A DNA stretch of 64,000 nt from the NCBI RefSeq assembly GCF_022201045.2, contig NC_068558.1, positions 42,365,501 to 42,429,500 of the forward strand, read 5' to 3'. Of this stretch, positions 14,962 through 28,600 are shown piece by piece (position 1 is the stretch's first letter; each line of letters begins with the position of its first letter). The notes beneath the pieces were generated by a model, which worked only from the letters and a program-made list of their open reading frames with translations, did no database searches and was not told the origin of the DNA. Source of the DNA: Citrus sinensis (taxonomy: Eukaryota > Streptophyta > Magnoliopsida > Sapindales > Rutaceae). The position numbers and the translations under genes were made by a program.

Positions 14962-16952
14962 ACAATGAATCATTCAATTGTTCTGTGTTACTTCGGAGGG
15001 CTTTTTGAGGCATGTCCATAGACAATTTTTCTATTTCCTCTATTTTTCTTGTCATGAAACTTGATTCGGCATTGGCTGAAAGCAATATTTATAACAGGCT
15101 ATTACAAACCTCCAAAAGTATTTGTATATACTTGAAGGTCTATATATCCATAATAACAACTTGTTCACCAAAAGGTCTGGTTTCTACTTGGGAGCTAGCT
15201 CAATTTTTTTTTTCACTTACATCGTTAACGTTACTATTCACTAGCCACTTGAATATTTGTTGCCTCAAACAAAATTTATGTGGCATCTCAGTTCTCAGAT
15301 TGTGCACCATGTGAGCGAGTGCCTTTATCTATAAGTGAAGTATTTTTCAATTTTGGAGCTTTGATTTCTGTTATTATTTTTCGCGGTTTAGCGGCATCTA
15401 CTTTTTCGAAGTATGAAGCAATGGTAAGTTTTATTTTATAAGAATGGCATCTACTTTTTCTGGAATATTTAATAATATGATAAGGTTAAATGGTAATTTT
15501 GATTTTGAACGCGAATTGGATACGATTATTGGTCCGCTGATTTAATTACGATAAGATTATTAACATTTTATTTTAACTCGAATTCAGTTGTGAATCTAAA
15601 TCCAATAATTATTCTTTGTAAAAAAAGAAAGGGGGGTAATTTCGCATCGTTCGTTGTTTCTTGCTGTTTACCCAAAGTTGTCATCCTTTTGTAACCTCTC
15701 AATTGAAAAAAATATTATTGAGTTTTTTTTTTTTCCTTAAAAAATTAAACCCTTCAACTAACAAAGTAATAAAAGTATTATATATAGCTCTTATTAAAAA
15801 AAACAACAATAATATATCAGCTAAGATGATTAATAGTTGGCAAACTTGGGTGCCCCCCTCCATCTATATTGCTTTATTCTTTTTGTCGACAGAAAAACAT
15901 GCATCATTCTTCATTCAATTCATTGACAATTGCGGCCACTAACAATTTGGAATCATAGCAATTTTAAACTTTGCCATCTAGAGTTTCTCAAAAGCGAAAA
16001 AGAAAAATTATCAACAAATCCTTTTAAGAATCGAAAACCACGGTCACACATTATCCACTGTTGCTTTTGATTGTTGAAATATAAAAAAATATTGCAGTCT
16101 AAAATCTGAAAATTAAACAAAGTTAAAGGGGAATTTTTACCCGCGGTTGGGTAATTTTAATTCCTTTATTTTCCTCAGCAAAATTTTTTGGTGCCATTAA
16201 TTTGAATCAATGAAAACAGGATAAGAACATGGGATAAAATAGATTATATGGATGAAATACTTGAGAAAAAGAATTAATTTCACGACCTAAATTAACGATC
16301 TCTTTCGAAAAGTGGGGGGGGGGGGGGGGGGGGCCTTCCTGAGAAAGTTCAAGATCAAGCCGTGTTTGATGGCAAGAATGGCGGTGATAGCTAGAAAATT
16401 CAATGATTGAAATCTTAACATTATGAACAAGAACCAAATATTAAAATACAGGACCTGGTGGTAACATGCCACATGAAATTAAAATTGCATAAGACATAAG
16501 CACATTGGGAGACAACATGAGTTGTGAAGCACACAATTTGAAAATTTGTCTTCATACATTAACAAAGTAATAATAATTTCATCCTCGGGTAATTTTTTAT
16601 GAATAATGATAATGATAATAATTTTGGTTTTTTTTTAGTTATTTTCGTTTATAAACTATTGTTAAGGATAATATTGTCTTTGCACGGTCAACTAACGGTC
16701 AATGTTAAACTTAACTGACGGTAGGGGGTTTTTTATAAATAAATCAATTCTCGCCATCTATTTGCAACAAGCCCAAAAATCAGGAGAGATTTTTAAAAAT
16801 TACCCTTTCATCCTCATCCCATGTGACTTTCAATCACCAACACCAAAATCACATACCTGCCCCACGGCCCATTCTAGCACCTACCCCTTTATTTGTTCCT
16901 CTCAATTCATCATTCTCTCATCTTTTGTGATTTCTGTTTGCCATTGCATCAA
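14962..16952. other. Intergenic, AT-rich, with G20 run and acid phosphatase promoter
   Basis: No gene is supported. A pure run of 20 G lies at 16314-16333. A TATAAAT box at about 16733-16739 lies roughly 215 bp before the acid phosphatase ATG at 16953. The 5' leader of that gene is probably within 16760-16952. Confidence 0.5.
16314..16333 (+). repeat. Homopolymer run of 20 G
   Basis: A perfect G run in AT-rich intergenic DNA. The exact length is unreliable in most sequencing methods. Confidence 0.95.
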
Positions 16953-17808
16953 ATGGCAAGAAACTCAGTGTTGATTCTAGCATTCACAAGCCTCTGCATT
17001 GGCTCAGCGCTGGCAGATTGGAACATTTTGAACCAAAGAACAAGGAGACACGCGGTGAAAGATAGCTTGAAGACCTATTGTGAGAGTTGGAGGATCAATG
17101 TGGAGCTCAACAACATAAGGGAATTTGAAGTCGTGCCTCAAGAATGCATTGATCACATCAAGAAGTACATGACATCCTCCCAGTACAAGGCTGATTCCCA
17201 AAGGGCCATCGAAGAAGTTAAGCTTTACTCGAGCGGTTGTTGCAGCTTGGCCGGCGACGGCAAAGATGCTTGGATTTTTGATGTTGATGACACTCTTCTA
17301 TCCACCATTCCTTATTTCAAGAAACACGGTTTCGGGTAAGTTCGATTTTTGAACGAAATGAACGCCTAGAATATGTTGTAACAACATATGGTTTACGATG
17401 TGCGATTTTAACTGCAACAGGGGAGAGAGGCTGAACGTATCATCATGGGAAGCATGGATGAAAGAAAGCAAGGCGCCGGCTCTGGAGCACACGCTTAATC
17501 TCTTCCATGAGATCAAAAACAGAGGGGTCAAGATTTTCCTTGTGTCTTCAAGAAGGGAAACTCTAAGATCATACACCGTTGATAACCTAATCCATGTCGG
17601 ATACCATGGATGGGCTAGTCTTGAACTGAGGGGTCTTGAAGATGAGTACAAGAAAATGCAGCAGTACAAGGCGCAGGTAAGGACAAGACTGGTTAAAGAA
17701 GGGTATCGTATTTGGGGAGTTGTTGGAGATCAGTGGAGCAGTTTTGAAGGACTCCCCAAGCCAAAAAGAACATTCAAGCTCCCAAATTCGATGTACTATT
17801 TGTCCTAA
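16953..17808 (+). CDS. HAD class B acid phosphatase, VSP-like, secreted
   Basis: Plant class B acid phosphatases (vegetative storage protein family) hydrolyse phosphomonoesters in vacuole or apoplast, or serve as storage proteins. Exons are 16953-17335 and 17421-17808, joined in phase, giving 256 aa. Residues 1-21 form a signal peptide (hydrophobic core VLILAFTSLCIG, cleavage near ALA/DW). HAD motif I is IFDVDDTLL with nucleophile Asp110 and Asp112. Motif II is within IFLVSSRRE and motif IV is VVGDQWSSFEG. Soybean VSPs lose the nucleophile Asp; this protein keeps it and so is probably an active enzyme. An in-frame ATG at 16893 exists, but it precedes the signal peptide and is not favoured. 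Confidence 0.93.
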
Positions 17809-18860
17809 AATTTGAGCAAATCTATTTTGGTCTGTCCTGGAAAGTCGTGACTTGCTTTTTGTTTGTGTTAATGTGCTTACTAGTTACCTGTTGAAAGATC
17901 TCAAGTCTAAAGTTTGTTTTATCAACTATGCAAGTGGAAAGCAGAACCACCTTGTCCCAAGTTCCCCACTTATTATTGTGAATCAATTTTTTCTGGAAAA
18001 AAACTTAAGGTAAAGATTCCAGATTTGGGCATCCATATAAAGTGAATATGCTTTTGTAACTTTTAAGCAATATAGAGTTTATAATTATTCCTCTGAGATG
18101 AAATTACAAGTGATTTTGATGCTCATCCGTCCTCCCCTGGTTTGGCTTAGAAAATGAGAGCAGCTTGCTGCATTCTAGTGGAGTTTAACATAATTTTCAC
18201 GATGATTCCAAGATTATCACAGCAAATTCAAAGAAAACATGACAAACAGAAAGTGGGCTTTGTTTTTTTGTTTATTCTGGGTGTGGGTTAATGCCAACTG
18301 CCACGGCCATGACAAATATATAAAAAGTGTGTAGATCTTAGAAACATGTCCCGTATAAACGCTGTCGGCCGCAGCATCATGTGCAGGCTTACTTAGCATC
18401 TCTGCCTGATCTTAATGATCAAATTCTGCGCCCATGGTGACCCAAACGATCAGATAACATGTCATGTACAAGACACCAACCAATAAATATAAGGGCATTG
18501 ATGATACTAAGACAGTGAGACATAATAAATACATATCCGCAAATCCAGGTTCCAAGACAGGCTTAATAGAAAAAAACAAGGAATGCAATTACGATTTGTA
18601 CCATCAATCAATTGGTTCATGACAAGTTTCCAACTTAAATTCTCTTGTTTCATTTTTATTTAACATATACACACACAGAGAGAGAAGAAATGTGAAATAC
18701 TGAAATTGGGAAAAAAATAGAAAAGAAAAAAGAAAATGGCCGTGCCCCGTTGGCTTTTGAGCAACTGGAAGACCAGCGTATCTCATAATCATAAGAGGTG
18801 AAAAAAAAAAAACTAGCCCACGTGCACGCACAGCAAATATTTCCTCACTAACCAATCACA
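17809..18860. other. Intergenic with upstream region of the MYB-CC gene
   Basis: No gene is visible. A CACGTG G-box lies at about 18819-18824, upstream of the MYB-CC leader exon. A small CA/GA microsatellite lies near 18669-18683. Confidence 0.45.
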
Positions 18861-18979
18861 AATTCCCTAAGTGGGCCCCACATTTCCTGACAACGTCCAG
18901 TGTTTCCCATCGCTTAACTCACACGCCCCTCGCATCGCGAGTGGACCCAAACCCAATCTTTGTACCTTTAACAACGCAG

Positions 18980-19151
18980 CGGCCCAAATAGCCAAAGAGA
19001 AAGAGAAACAGAAGAATGGGAGAAGAGCAAAGCGCACTTGGTTACCGTTCACTTATAATTTGTCGCCACCGCCGGTGACCGAATTTTATATCACCCTCCG
19101 GCGTCGTTTTGATTCGATTTCGGATTCCCGACGTATCTCTTAGCCTTTGAG
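18980..19151 (+). other. Probable 5' UTR exon of the MYB-CC gene
   Basis: A purine-rich then GC-rich stretch ends with a good donor (TTTGAG/GTAAGAA) at 19151/19152. It would splice to an acceptor at about 20812, eight bases before the ATG at 20820. The start is approximate. The acceptor pyrimidine tract is weak, so this is a model only. Confidence 0.45.
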
Positions 19152-19654
19152 GTAAGAACTCGGTACGCCCATTAGATAATTTTGTGTAAGAAATTTATGA
19201 GGTAAAATGTGGATTATTATTATTATTTTTTTGATACCCTGTTGAATTCTTTCTGTGATCCCTATTGGGTTCTTATTAATTCTGCTATCTATAAATTTTG
19301 TCGTATTGAATTTATGCTCTTTGCGTGCTGCGGCGTTTGGAAATTGTTTTTGCGTGGGGAGTTACTTGGATAATTTGTTTTGAATTCCTCCTTTTAGATT
19401 AATGGGTGCCGGTGGAAATTTAAATTTTGGAGCTTAATTTAGCTTACTTTTGTGATTCCTCATTTTGTGTATTGTTCGGGTTTGATAGTTGTTGAAGTAT
19501 GCAGAACTGACGGGAAAATAAAAACTGTTTTAGTGGACTCTGTACCTAGTTGTGTTATGATTTAGCTTAGATATTACTTCTCTGACTGGCAGTGGCATTG
19601 ATTTTGTTCATGATTGCAAAGCTTTGGTCTCCTCTGTTTGATGAGAATCCTGAT

Positions 19655-19905
19655 TTCAGGGTGCCACGTGGTGTTTGAGAAGGCTATATTCTTGAAATGC
19701 CATTTAAATAATCATGTTTCCGATGTGTGGTCTTTATGATTTACAGTGACAGGAGGTGTTTGAGAATATTACTATGTTCTTGAAATGCTATTTATATAAT
19801 CATGTTTATGACGTACAGTGCCACTATGATTTTATTGCTCCACGTGGTCTTTGGGAGTGCCATGTTCTTGAAATTCCATATAAATAATCTTGTTACCGAT
19901 TAAGC
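19655..19905 (+). repeat. Three diverged direct repeats in the MYB-CC leader intron
   Basis: Three copies of about 70-90 bp begin near 19660, 19745 and 19820. Each has a core like TTCTTGAAATGC followed by ATTTAAATAATCATGTT. The first and third also carry CCACGTGGT. They lie in the putative 5' UTR intron. Confidence 0.7.
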
Positions 19906-20819
19906 ACAATGATATTACATTTACTAGCTAAAGAACAAAAGTTGGGAATTATTCTGATATAAGGCCTCATTCAATGTTGCGGAGACATTTTGTCTTCTTT
20001 CGCTTCTCACTGATGGTAAAAACTTGGAGCCAAGTAGAAATTTCGAGAAAACATGCTGCACATACAGGTATAGCTTATTAAGGTAAGTGGGATGTTGGCC
20101 GCTACATAGATAATTGTTGGTATACATATAATCCTTGTGGCAGTATAACATTTGCAGTTCTTTCCAAGGACTAGCTGGTTTTTATTTTGAAAAAAGGGAA
20201 AAGAAATGGAGGAAGAAAAGAATAGACTTGGGAATCCTTTACAGATTGGAACTATGAAGAACGCTGCCCTGTGTATTTTCACGTTTGCCAGAACATATCT
20301 TTGCATTGGAAACGAACTTTATAATTATTGTGTGTTCGAAAAACAGGAGTTTAGGAACTGATTTCTAATTTGTGATTTCTGCCATTTTTATATGTTTTTT
20401 CATGTCTTGGAAACAGTATAAGCTTTTGGATTGGGTTGTGAATTGGCATCTCCTCTAGTGTATTATTATCGTTCTGAATTGACCTTGGACTTCAATATGT
20501 GCATCAGTGCATGTATGATCTCCCAAGTTGTTGTTGACTTTTTATCCACAAAAATGTTTTTCTATGGTGCTTTTCATTGTGGTAGCTTTTATTTGCATTT
20601 AGGATTGGTATTTTTAGTTTATTTATTTTATGCTAACATACACCAGTTAATGATATGTGAAGGATAGTTTGTGCTACATTGGAAGCCAGAGAGAAGGATA
20701 GTTTCAGGAGGCTTTTACTTAGTATGTATTGCCATATTGCCATGATTTGTGAAGCGCACAAATTAAGATACTGTTTGACTGAATAATTAATACTCTTTAA
20801 TTTGAAATAAAGGACAATA

Positions 20820-23800
20820 ATGGAGGCACGTCCTTTATCCATTCAGAGATCAAGTGCCAGACAGCTCAATAACTTGGGGGTTTCTGGACCTATGTCTTCA
20901 TCGTTATCAGTCCTTCCAACCCCTCTGGAAGATACGTATTCCAAGTTGCCAAATTCTCAACAGGTTTATATGGAACAAGAACTCAGGACAAGGCCTCTGG
21001 CTCCTGCCCCTCATATACCTGCAAACAGTGGAGTAGTTGGTCACATATTCTCATCATCCTCTGGATTGTCAAGCGATCTTCAGTATTCATCTGCATCACC
21101 CCATGAGAAGCTTCCAAGGACCACCTCTTTCATTTCACAATCATCAACTCCAATTCCTCAGACTTCTCATTCGGGTTTACCTCAATCTTCAACATCAAGT
21201 CATTACACCAAAGAGAGCAGTTCTTCCTGGTGTCCAGAGTCACTGCCAGGTTATGTTGATTTTGCAGCAAACACCCCTGTGCAAAATAGTCAAATGGAAG
21301 GTAGTAGTTGCAGTGGTGCCATTGTTTCGGAGGAATTCAGTAAACGAAATGATTGGCATGAATGGGCAGACCAGCTAATTACCGATGATGATCCTTTGGG
21401 TTCTAGTTGGAATGAGATTCTTGCTGACACCAGTATGACTGAAATGGAACCAAAGGTGTGAGCTCTATCATTACATGTGATGATTAACATACCTTGCAAA
21501 ATAATTACAATTTCTCATTTTGCTGCATCAGATGTCATACCAGGTTCCAAAAACACCTACAAGTATGCCGGCACATCGGACCCAAGTTCATCAGCAGCTT
21601 CCGGCTTCATCTACAGAAATTCGCACTGTTGTGACCCCCTCTGCCTCAGCAAATAATGCCCCAGCCAAGCCACGAATGCGTTGGACGCCAGAACTTCATG
21701 AGGCCTTTGTGGAGGCTGTAAACCAACTTGGTGGTAGTGAAAGTGTGTCTCTCACCTGGCCCCTCTCTCTCGAATTAAATCATAAGGCCTATCCTTCAAT
21801 TGATTTGTCTTTCAACTTACAGGAGCTACTCCTAAGGGTGTGCTGAAACTCATGAAAGTTGAAGGCTTGACTATTTACCATGTGAAAAGCCACTTGCAGG
21901 TATGAACACTTCTTTTCTGGAGATTACTTTTCTGTAACAATTATTGGGTGCGCATATCTCCACATCTGTCTGTTTGGTGCATGGAAGCATGTGCATGTCA
22001 TGTGTTTGTGCGCACACATCTATGTCTGGGTTACTCATTTGATAGGATATATTGTTTCTTGAACTGCAGAAGTATAGGACAGCTAGGTACAGGCCAGATT
22101 CATCAGAAGGTATGTAACAAAGACCTCCAAGTTCAACATTTCTTCTGCCCATTTTCTTTAATTTCATTTGGGTTCCAGCATTTGTTTCTATTTTAATCAG
22201 CTTCTTTGCTCTCTATACTGATATATTGGTCGTTGGAGCAGGAAAAATTTTGATTTCTCATTTCGATCCCAATACTCTTTTTTAGTGGAAAAATTGAGTC
22301 TTCTAAATTGGATATTTGTCCTTGGATATGTGATGTGTTTTCACTGAAATTTTTAATGATGTGAAGTATATGATACATGTGAGCAAAAGGTATATGTAAA
22401 ATTTGTTACAGTAGTGCTGCCTTTTCTGTTGTTGCAGGGTCCTCTGAGAAAAGATTGACTCCTCTTGAAGAAATATCTTCTCTCGATTTGAAAACGTAAG
22501 TCATTTACTTACTATTTTACAGGTCTTTGATCATCTTTTCATATTCTGATTAGTTGTAGCCTTTGTTTTATTACATCATTTGACTTGTTTGGGGCATTTG
22601 TTTCAACATTTAATTATACACCAAGGGTTATCCACAAACTGGAAATGGCTTACCACAGCCTTCAAGTGGGTGGATATTTTATGTGGTCTTCTGGTTTCTA
22701 AAGCTCTTAAGGATCCAGAAAATGGGTATTCATAAGCTATATGAAATATGGTGAACCATAAGCGATAAGGATATGTATCAGTTTTTCGAGCGGTTTATGA
22801 GTTGATTTGGTGGGGAAGTTGTAGATATGTTTATGCTTGCCAGCTTTTCTTCCCCTGAGATTATTTGGCTTGTAAAGTGAGCTTACAGAAGACACCTGCA
22901 TGATATTAAAAATTATTCTTCAAGAGTTGTAGAAATACAATTTCATTGCCCCCTGATGTTCCTTTGTGTGTGTTTGTATTAGTAGTTATGACATGACCTT
23001 TTCCCACTTGTTAGTAGAAGTGATAAGGCAAGTCAATCTGATATCCACTGTTGGTTAAGAATAGAGCCTGAAAAACTATTTAAAGTATCTGATTTAAAAA
23101 TTGTGCCCAAGTGAAAATAGAGAACTGCAAAAAAAAGAAAAAGAAAAGGAATTTGGTTTTGTAGATTCTGATTAGGTTTACCTGGTCTACATTTCCAATG
23201 GTTCAAGCTTTACATCAAGGTTTTTTGGTTTTTGGTTTTGTTTTCTTTGTTATTTGTATCATGTTGGTTCCTTGTATTTGTAATTATATTGTGGTTTGGA
23301 TAACAGGGGTATTGAGATCACTGAAGCACTTCGACTACAAATGGAAGTTCAAAAGCGGCTGCACGAACAGCTTGAGGTATAAATCCATTCTTCAGTAAAG
23401 AACCATATTTTAGTTTGATTTGTGGTTTTGGGGTTGAAATTAAATTGAAAAAGGTAGCACTCTGTATCATATATAATAGTCGAATTTCATATATTTCTAT
23501 CATGTTAGTCTTCAAAGCTTGAACTCAGTTCATTCATAAACTAGTGGAGCCAAGCTCTAGTTCCATGAATGCCATTTGTTTGCACCTGTATATATATGGT
23601 GGAAATAGGATTGATCAGTGAAGCACTTTATAAATTTCCATTAGACTTCCATTAAGAAATTGGAAACTGCAAGATGGTCTTCCTTAGATTAGACTGAACT
23701 TTACCTCAACTGTCATCCAGCCTTGCTCTCTTATTGTGACATTTCTGGGTATTAATTTTATTCTTTCTCAGACTATAGTTCTGTAATGTGAAGAGATTAG

Positions 23801-24322
23801 TTTTTTCTTATTTTGTTGAAACTACTGTTTCTCACCCCCCCCACCCCCACCCCCCCCAACAAAAAGGTTATACCTATCTCAGCATTCTGGCTGGATCCTT
23901 CAGGTTTTTGTGCAGATACTTTTTAAAGCTGTATGCATACTATGTCATACATTATATATATATATTTCTCTGCACCACAGATACAAAGAAATTTGCAGTT
24001 GCGAATAGAAGAGCAAGGGAAGTACCTGCAAATGATGTTTGAGAAGCAAAAGTCTGGCATTGACATGCTGAAGGGATCTTCATCAAACCAGGAGAATTCC
24101 TCTACTTCCCTAACAAAAAGTGAATTAGAAGGTACACAGGTGGACCATGACAAGAAAGGACCTGACACAGCTAATGCCAACTCTACAAACGAGGAAAGTT
24201 CACAGCCAAAGGAGCTGGATGGGAAACAAAAGGCACCAGAAACAGAAGCTCCGGAGAATGCTGAGCTAAATGTTAGCGAGTTAAGTTCTCAACCTTCAAA
24301 GCGTCCAAGAACTGAGGAATAA
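20820..24322 (+). CDS. PHR1-like MYB-CC transcription factor (phosphate-starvation response)
   Basis: MYB-CC (PHR1/PHL) factors bind P1BS elements of phosphate-starvation genes and are restrained by SPX proteins through the coiled coil. Exons are 20820-21455, 21532-21742, 21823-21899, 22070-22109, 22438-22495, 23307-23376 and 23981-24322, all in phase, giving 477 aa. The long Ser-rich N-terminal region has an acidic patch ([15 protein letters not shown]). The GARP/MYB domain at about 258-316 runs from [18 protein letters not shown] through [19 protein letters not shown]. The coiled coil at about 343-385 contains [16 protein letters not shown]. An acidic, Ser-rich tail ends SKRPRTEE. It is most like PHR1 and PHL1; the exact orthologue is not decided. 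Regulation may involve the leader intron and G-boxes upstream. Confidence 0.95.
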
Positions 24323-25645
24323 ATCATAGTAGCATCAAGCGACAAAGCATTAGGCAATGCTCATTTGAAGCAAAATTTTTACAGTAAGATGGAGTTAGCT
24401 AACTTATCTGATGCAGAGAGTTTTTTTGAAGTATGAAGTGCTCTCCTTTTTTCCGCCATGCTCATGTTGGCAAAATTTGCTTATGAACTCTTCAGTTTAG
24501 TTGATAAAACAAAGTGGATTGTTATAGCAGTCTTCGACCTCCTAATTGTGCTCTGTTTTGAGTGAGGATAAAAAGCTTGGGTAACAACAATGGGTCATAA
24601 AAATGCATGGAGAAATATGCAACTCCAATGCATTGATAAATCTTCAAGTGCTCTGTCATTGTAACTATCGTTCTCTGTAAATATATTTTAAATCTCTCCG
24701 ATCTAATCGTAAAATTTCCCCTCATTTTTGTCGATACATTAATTGTTGGTCCTATCTGTAACACCAGGGAGTGCTTTGTAGTGGAACATGTAACCGCGAC
24801 ACCAAAGGTTCTTGTGATTTTGGTGCTTGACCAAATTCATGGGATATTCTATTCACTTATAGAGAGGTGCTCGATATCTGCAATGGGAATAAAGGAATAT
24901 GACCTATACACCAACCCGCATGACCAACTTTAAGAAATAAGAAATGTTAGAAAACGAGCGAAGTTTATATAATTCAGTAAATAAAACATGGAAAAATTAG
25001 TTTAAGTTATGCTTTTGTTGTTGGTAGATTGTCATTTGATGATGTTAATCTTCCTCTTTCCATTAGTTATTTTGTCAATTTATAGATAGCAACATTAATC
25101 TGGTTATAATCTAGAAACAATTAAGCAGAATCAAGATATTTTCATTTTCGAAAAACGGTTTCTTACTTAAGTTAAAAGGCTCCATGTTTTTATATTAAGA
25201 AGTGATGTTAACTAGCTCATTAACTTAAGGGCACTTATGTGTATGCGTGTGTGTATTTTAAAATAAAAAAATAAAAAAAAGGGCTTGATGGAACGTGGTA
25301 GAGGTGGGGTTACGTAGCACATGCAGATGCAAGCAAAGGCAATTGGTACATTAGTTTTGTTTGCAGAGCTATACATTATCGAGACATAATGTTTATATAC
25401 GCTTTCGCTGCCATGCCTTTGTGTCTAAGCATTTGGCATTTTGAAGCAAACTATTTGTCTCTCAAATATCTCCTCCTACCTATCGCCTGGCTTGCTGCTG
25501 CTTTGACGTCTCTTAGACTCAAACCTACGACTTCTCAACTCACAGTTTGGTAGACACACAAGTTCCATCTTATAATAATACCCAGTTGGTTTCACAATTC
25601 CCTCCATCTATCTCGCTTTCTTAATTTCTCTTGTCCTTGTTCGCC
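24323..25645. promoter_or_regulatory. Intergenic: MYB-CC 3' flank and CESA4 promoter
   Basis: The first part is the 3' UTR and flank of the MYB-CC gene. A TATA-like TTTATATA lies at about 25392-25399, roughly 250 bp before the CESA4 ATG, and a pyrimidine-rich leader follows it. No other gene is visible. Confidence 0.5.
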
Positions 25646-28600
25646 ATGGCCTCCAACCCCATGGGCAGCTTCGTTGCTGGTTCTCACTCCCGGAATGAGC
25701 TCCATGTCATGCATGCCAATGAAGAGGTACATATTATATGTATACACATTCTTCTTCTTCTTCTTCTTCTTCTTCATCTTTAACTGTGTTATTTCCATTT
25801 TCTATATATATAATGTGATATGTCATATATGGCAGCAGCGGCCTCCAACTCGCCAGAGTGGATCAAAGTTATGTCGAGTTTGCGGCGACGAGATTGGACT
25901 TAAAGAAAATGGGGAGCTGTTTGTGGCGTGTCACGAATGCGGCTTCCCCGTTTGCAGGCCTTGTTATGACTATGAAAGGAGTGAAGGGAGCCAGTGCTGC
26001 CCTGGCTGCAACACTCGTTATAAGCGTCACAAAGGTACGTTATTAGCTTTGCATGCATGCCCTTAATTTCTTTGCAAAAAGAATAAAAAAATAACAAATA
26101 AAAAAATTGATTTTTTCCCCCTCAGATGTATGAAGCTTGTAATTATTATAAAGGTTTCATTTGTTTCTGCATGCAGGCTGTGCTAGAGTTGCTGGAGATG
26201 AAGAAGATAACTTTGATGATGATTTTGAGGATGAGTTCAAGAATCATTATGATAACCAAGATCATGATCAGCATCATCACGTTACTACTACTCGCTCGGT
26301 ATTATATACCAATTAAACACCAATTTTGAATGCTTCATTTTGTGCTTTAATCCTAAACAAATGTTAAGTACGAGAAAATTAAGCTGTGTTTAACCAACCA
26401 TACGTAACGTTAAAATGATTAAAACTCCAATGCAATAACTAAATAGAGAGTATGGATCATGGTGGTGAATTTTGCAGGAAATTGGAGACAATAATCAGAA
26501 CCAATTTCTCAATGGCCCTGGTTCCTTTGCAGGAAGCGGTATGCATATATACGCGCAGTGTTCTTCCTTTGAATGTCCTACATTTGTGCTTCTTTTACAC
26601 ACACACACATATATATATATATAAAATCTATTTGCTTCTGCAGTTGCTGGTAAGGATTTTGAAGGTGATAAAGAGGGTTACAGCAGTGCAGAATGGCAAG
26701 AGAGAGTTGAAAAATGGAAAATTAGGCAAGAAAAGAGAGGTTTGGTGACTAAAGATGATGGAGGCAATGATCAAGGAGATGGAGATGATGACTTCCTGTA
26801 AGAGTCTGAATATAGTTTCCTCATCTATATGTACATCTCTTGTCCTCTTTTAGATCATCAAAATATCATAAATTGACACATTTTCCTTTTGCAGCATGGC
26901 TGAAGCTCGACAACCGCTGTGGCGAAAAGTCCCCATTCCCTCCAGCAAAATCAATCCTTATCGCATAGTCATTATTCTCCGCTTGTTCATTCTGGCCTTC
27001 TTCCTTCGTTTTCGTATCTTAACACCAGCATACGATGCATTTCCTCTATGGATTATTTCTGTAATTTGTGAAGTCTGGTTTGCTTTCTCTTGGATACTTG
27101 ATCAATTCCCCAAATGGTTTCCCATCACTCGTGAAACTTACCTTGATCGCCTGTCGATAAGGTTTGAGCGCGAGGGAGAGCCTAATCGTCTTGCCCCAGT
27201 TGATGTTTTTGTGAGTACGGTTGATCCTCTGAAGGAACCACCCATAATTACAGCAAACACTGTTCTGTCTATCTTGTCAATGGATTATCCGGTTGATAAG
27301 GTGAGCTGCTATGTTTCTGATGATGGTGCTTCGATGCTGCTGTTTGATGCACTATCAGAAACTGCTGAGTTTGCGAGGAGGTGGGTGCCTTTTTGTAAGA
27401 AGTATAGCATTGAGCCAAGGGCTCCTGAATTTTACTTCTCTCAGAAGATTGATTACTTGAAAGACAAGGTTCAGCCTACTTTTGTTAAGGACCGCAGAGC
27501 CATGAAAGTAAGTTTGCAAGCCGGTGCACATGTTATCTATCTCATTGTCTCATTTTATATGGGACTAATGGGATTATGCATTTCTGTTGTGTTGTAGAGA
27601 GAGTATGAAGAATTCAAAGTGAGGATTAATGCATTGGTGTCAAAGGCTCAAAAGAAACCAGAAGAAGGATGGGTGATGCAGGACGGCACGCCATGGCCTG
27701 GGAACAACACTCGCGATCATCCTGGAATGATTCAGGTTTCCCGAGATTATGTCCTTAATAAATTTTTCATTGTTCTTATCAAACAAGTTGATTTCAGGTT
27801 TTAACCGAAAGTTCTCGCTTTGTGCAGGTATATTTGGGAAGTGAGGGTGCACTTGATGTAGAAGGCAAGGAGCTGCCACGTCTTGTGTACGTTTCCCGCG
27901 AGAAAAGACCTGGCTATAGTCACCACAAGAAAGCTGGTGCCATGAATGCTCTGGTAATAGCTTTTTTTTTCCCCTGAATTATAATTCAATTATTGTTTTA
28001 CATTTCGGTGACATATCCGTTCTGATCTGTTTTCTTTGATTTTCTGCATGCAGGTTCGAGTCTCTGCAGTGCTCACCAATGCACCCTTCATCTTGAATTT
28101 GGATTGTGATCACTACCTAAACAACAGCAAGGCTGTAAGAGAAGCAATGTGCTTTTTAATGGACCCTCAGCTAGGGAAAAAGCTCTGCTATGTCCAGTTT
28201 CCACAGAGATTTGATGGTATTGATCGTCACGACAGATATGCTAATCGGAACATTGTGTTCTTTGATGTAAGTCCTGCTAATCTGATGAACATTTTTGGTT
28301 TCAAGCAGATTAACATTAAATTTTTTAATGGAGTTGTAACTTTCTTAATTGGGTGACTAATGATATTTCCGTTTTTTTATTTTTTATGTTATAGATAAAC
28401 ATGTTAGGCCTAGATGGGATCCAAGGGCCAGTTTATGTCGGCACAGGATGTGTCTTCAACAGGCAGGCATTGTATGGCTATGATCCACCAGTTTCCGAAA
28501 AGAGGCCTAAAATGACCTGCGATTGCTGGCCTTCATGGTGCTGTTGCTGCTGTGGTGGTTCTAGGAAGTCAAAATCTAAGAAGAAGGGGGACAAGCGTGG

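Noticed and set aside
18871-19143. Open frame of 90 codons upstream of the MYB-CC gene
   Set aside because: It lies in the probable 5' leader region, has no protein-like features, and ends just before a splice donor. It could be an upstream ORF, but nothing supports translation.
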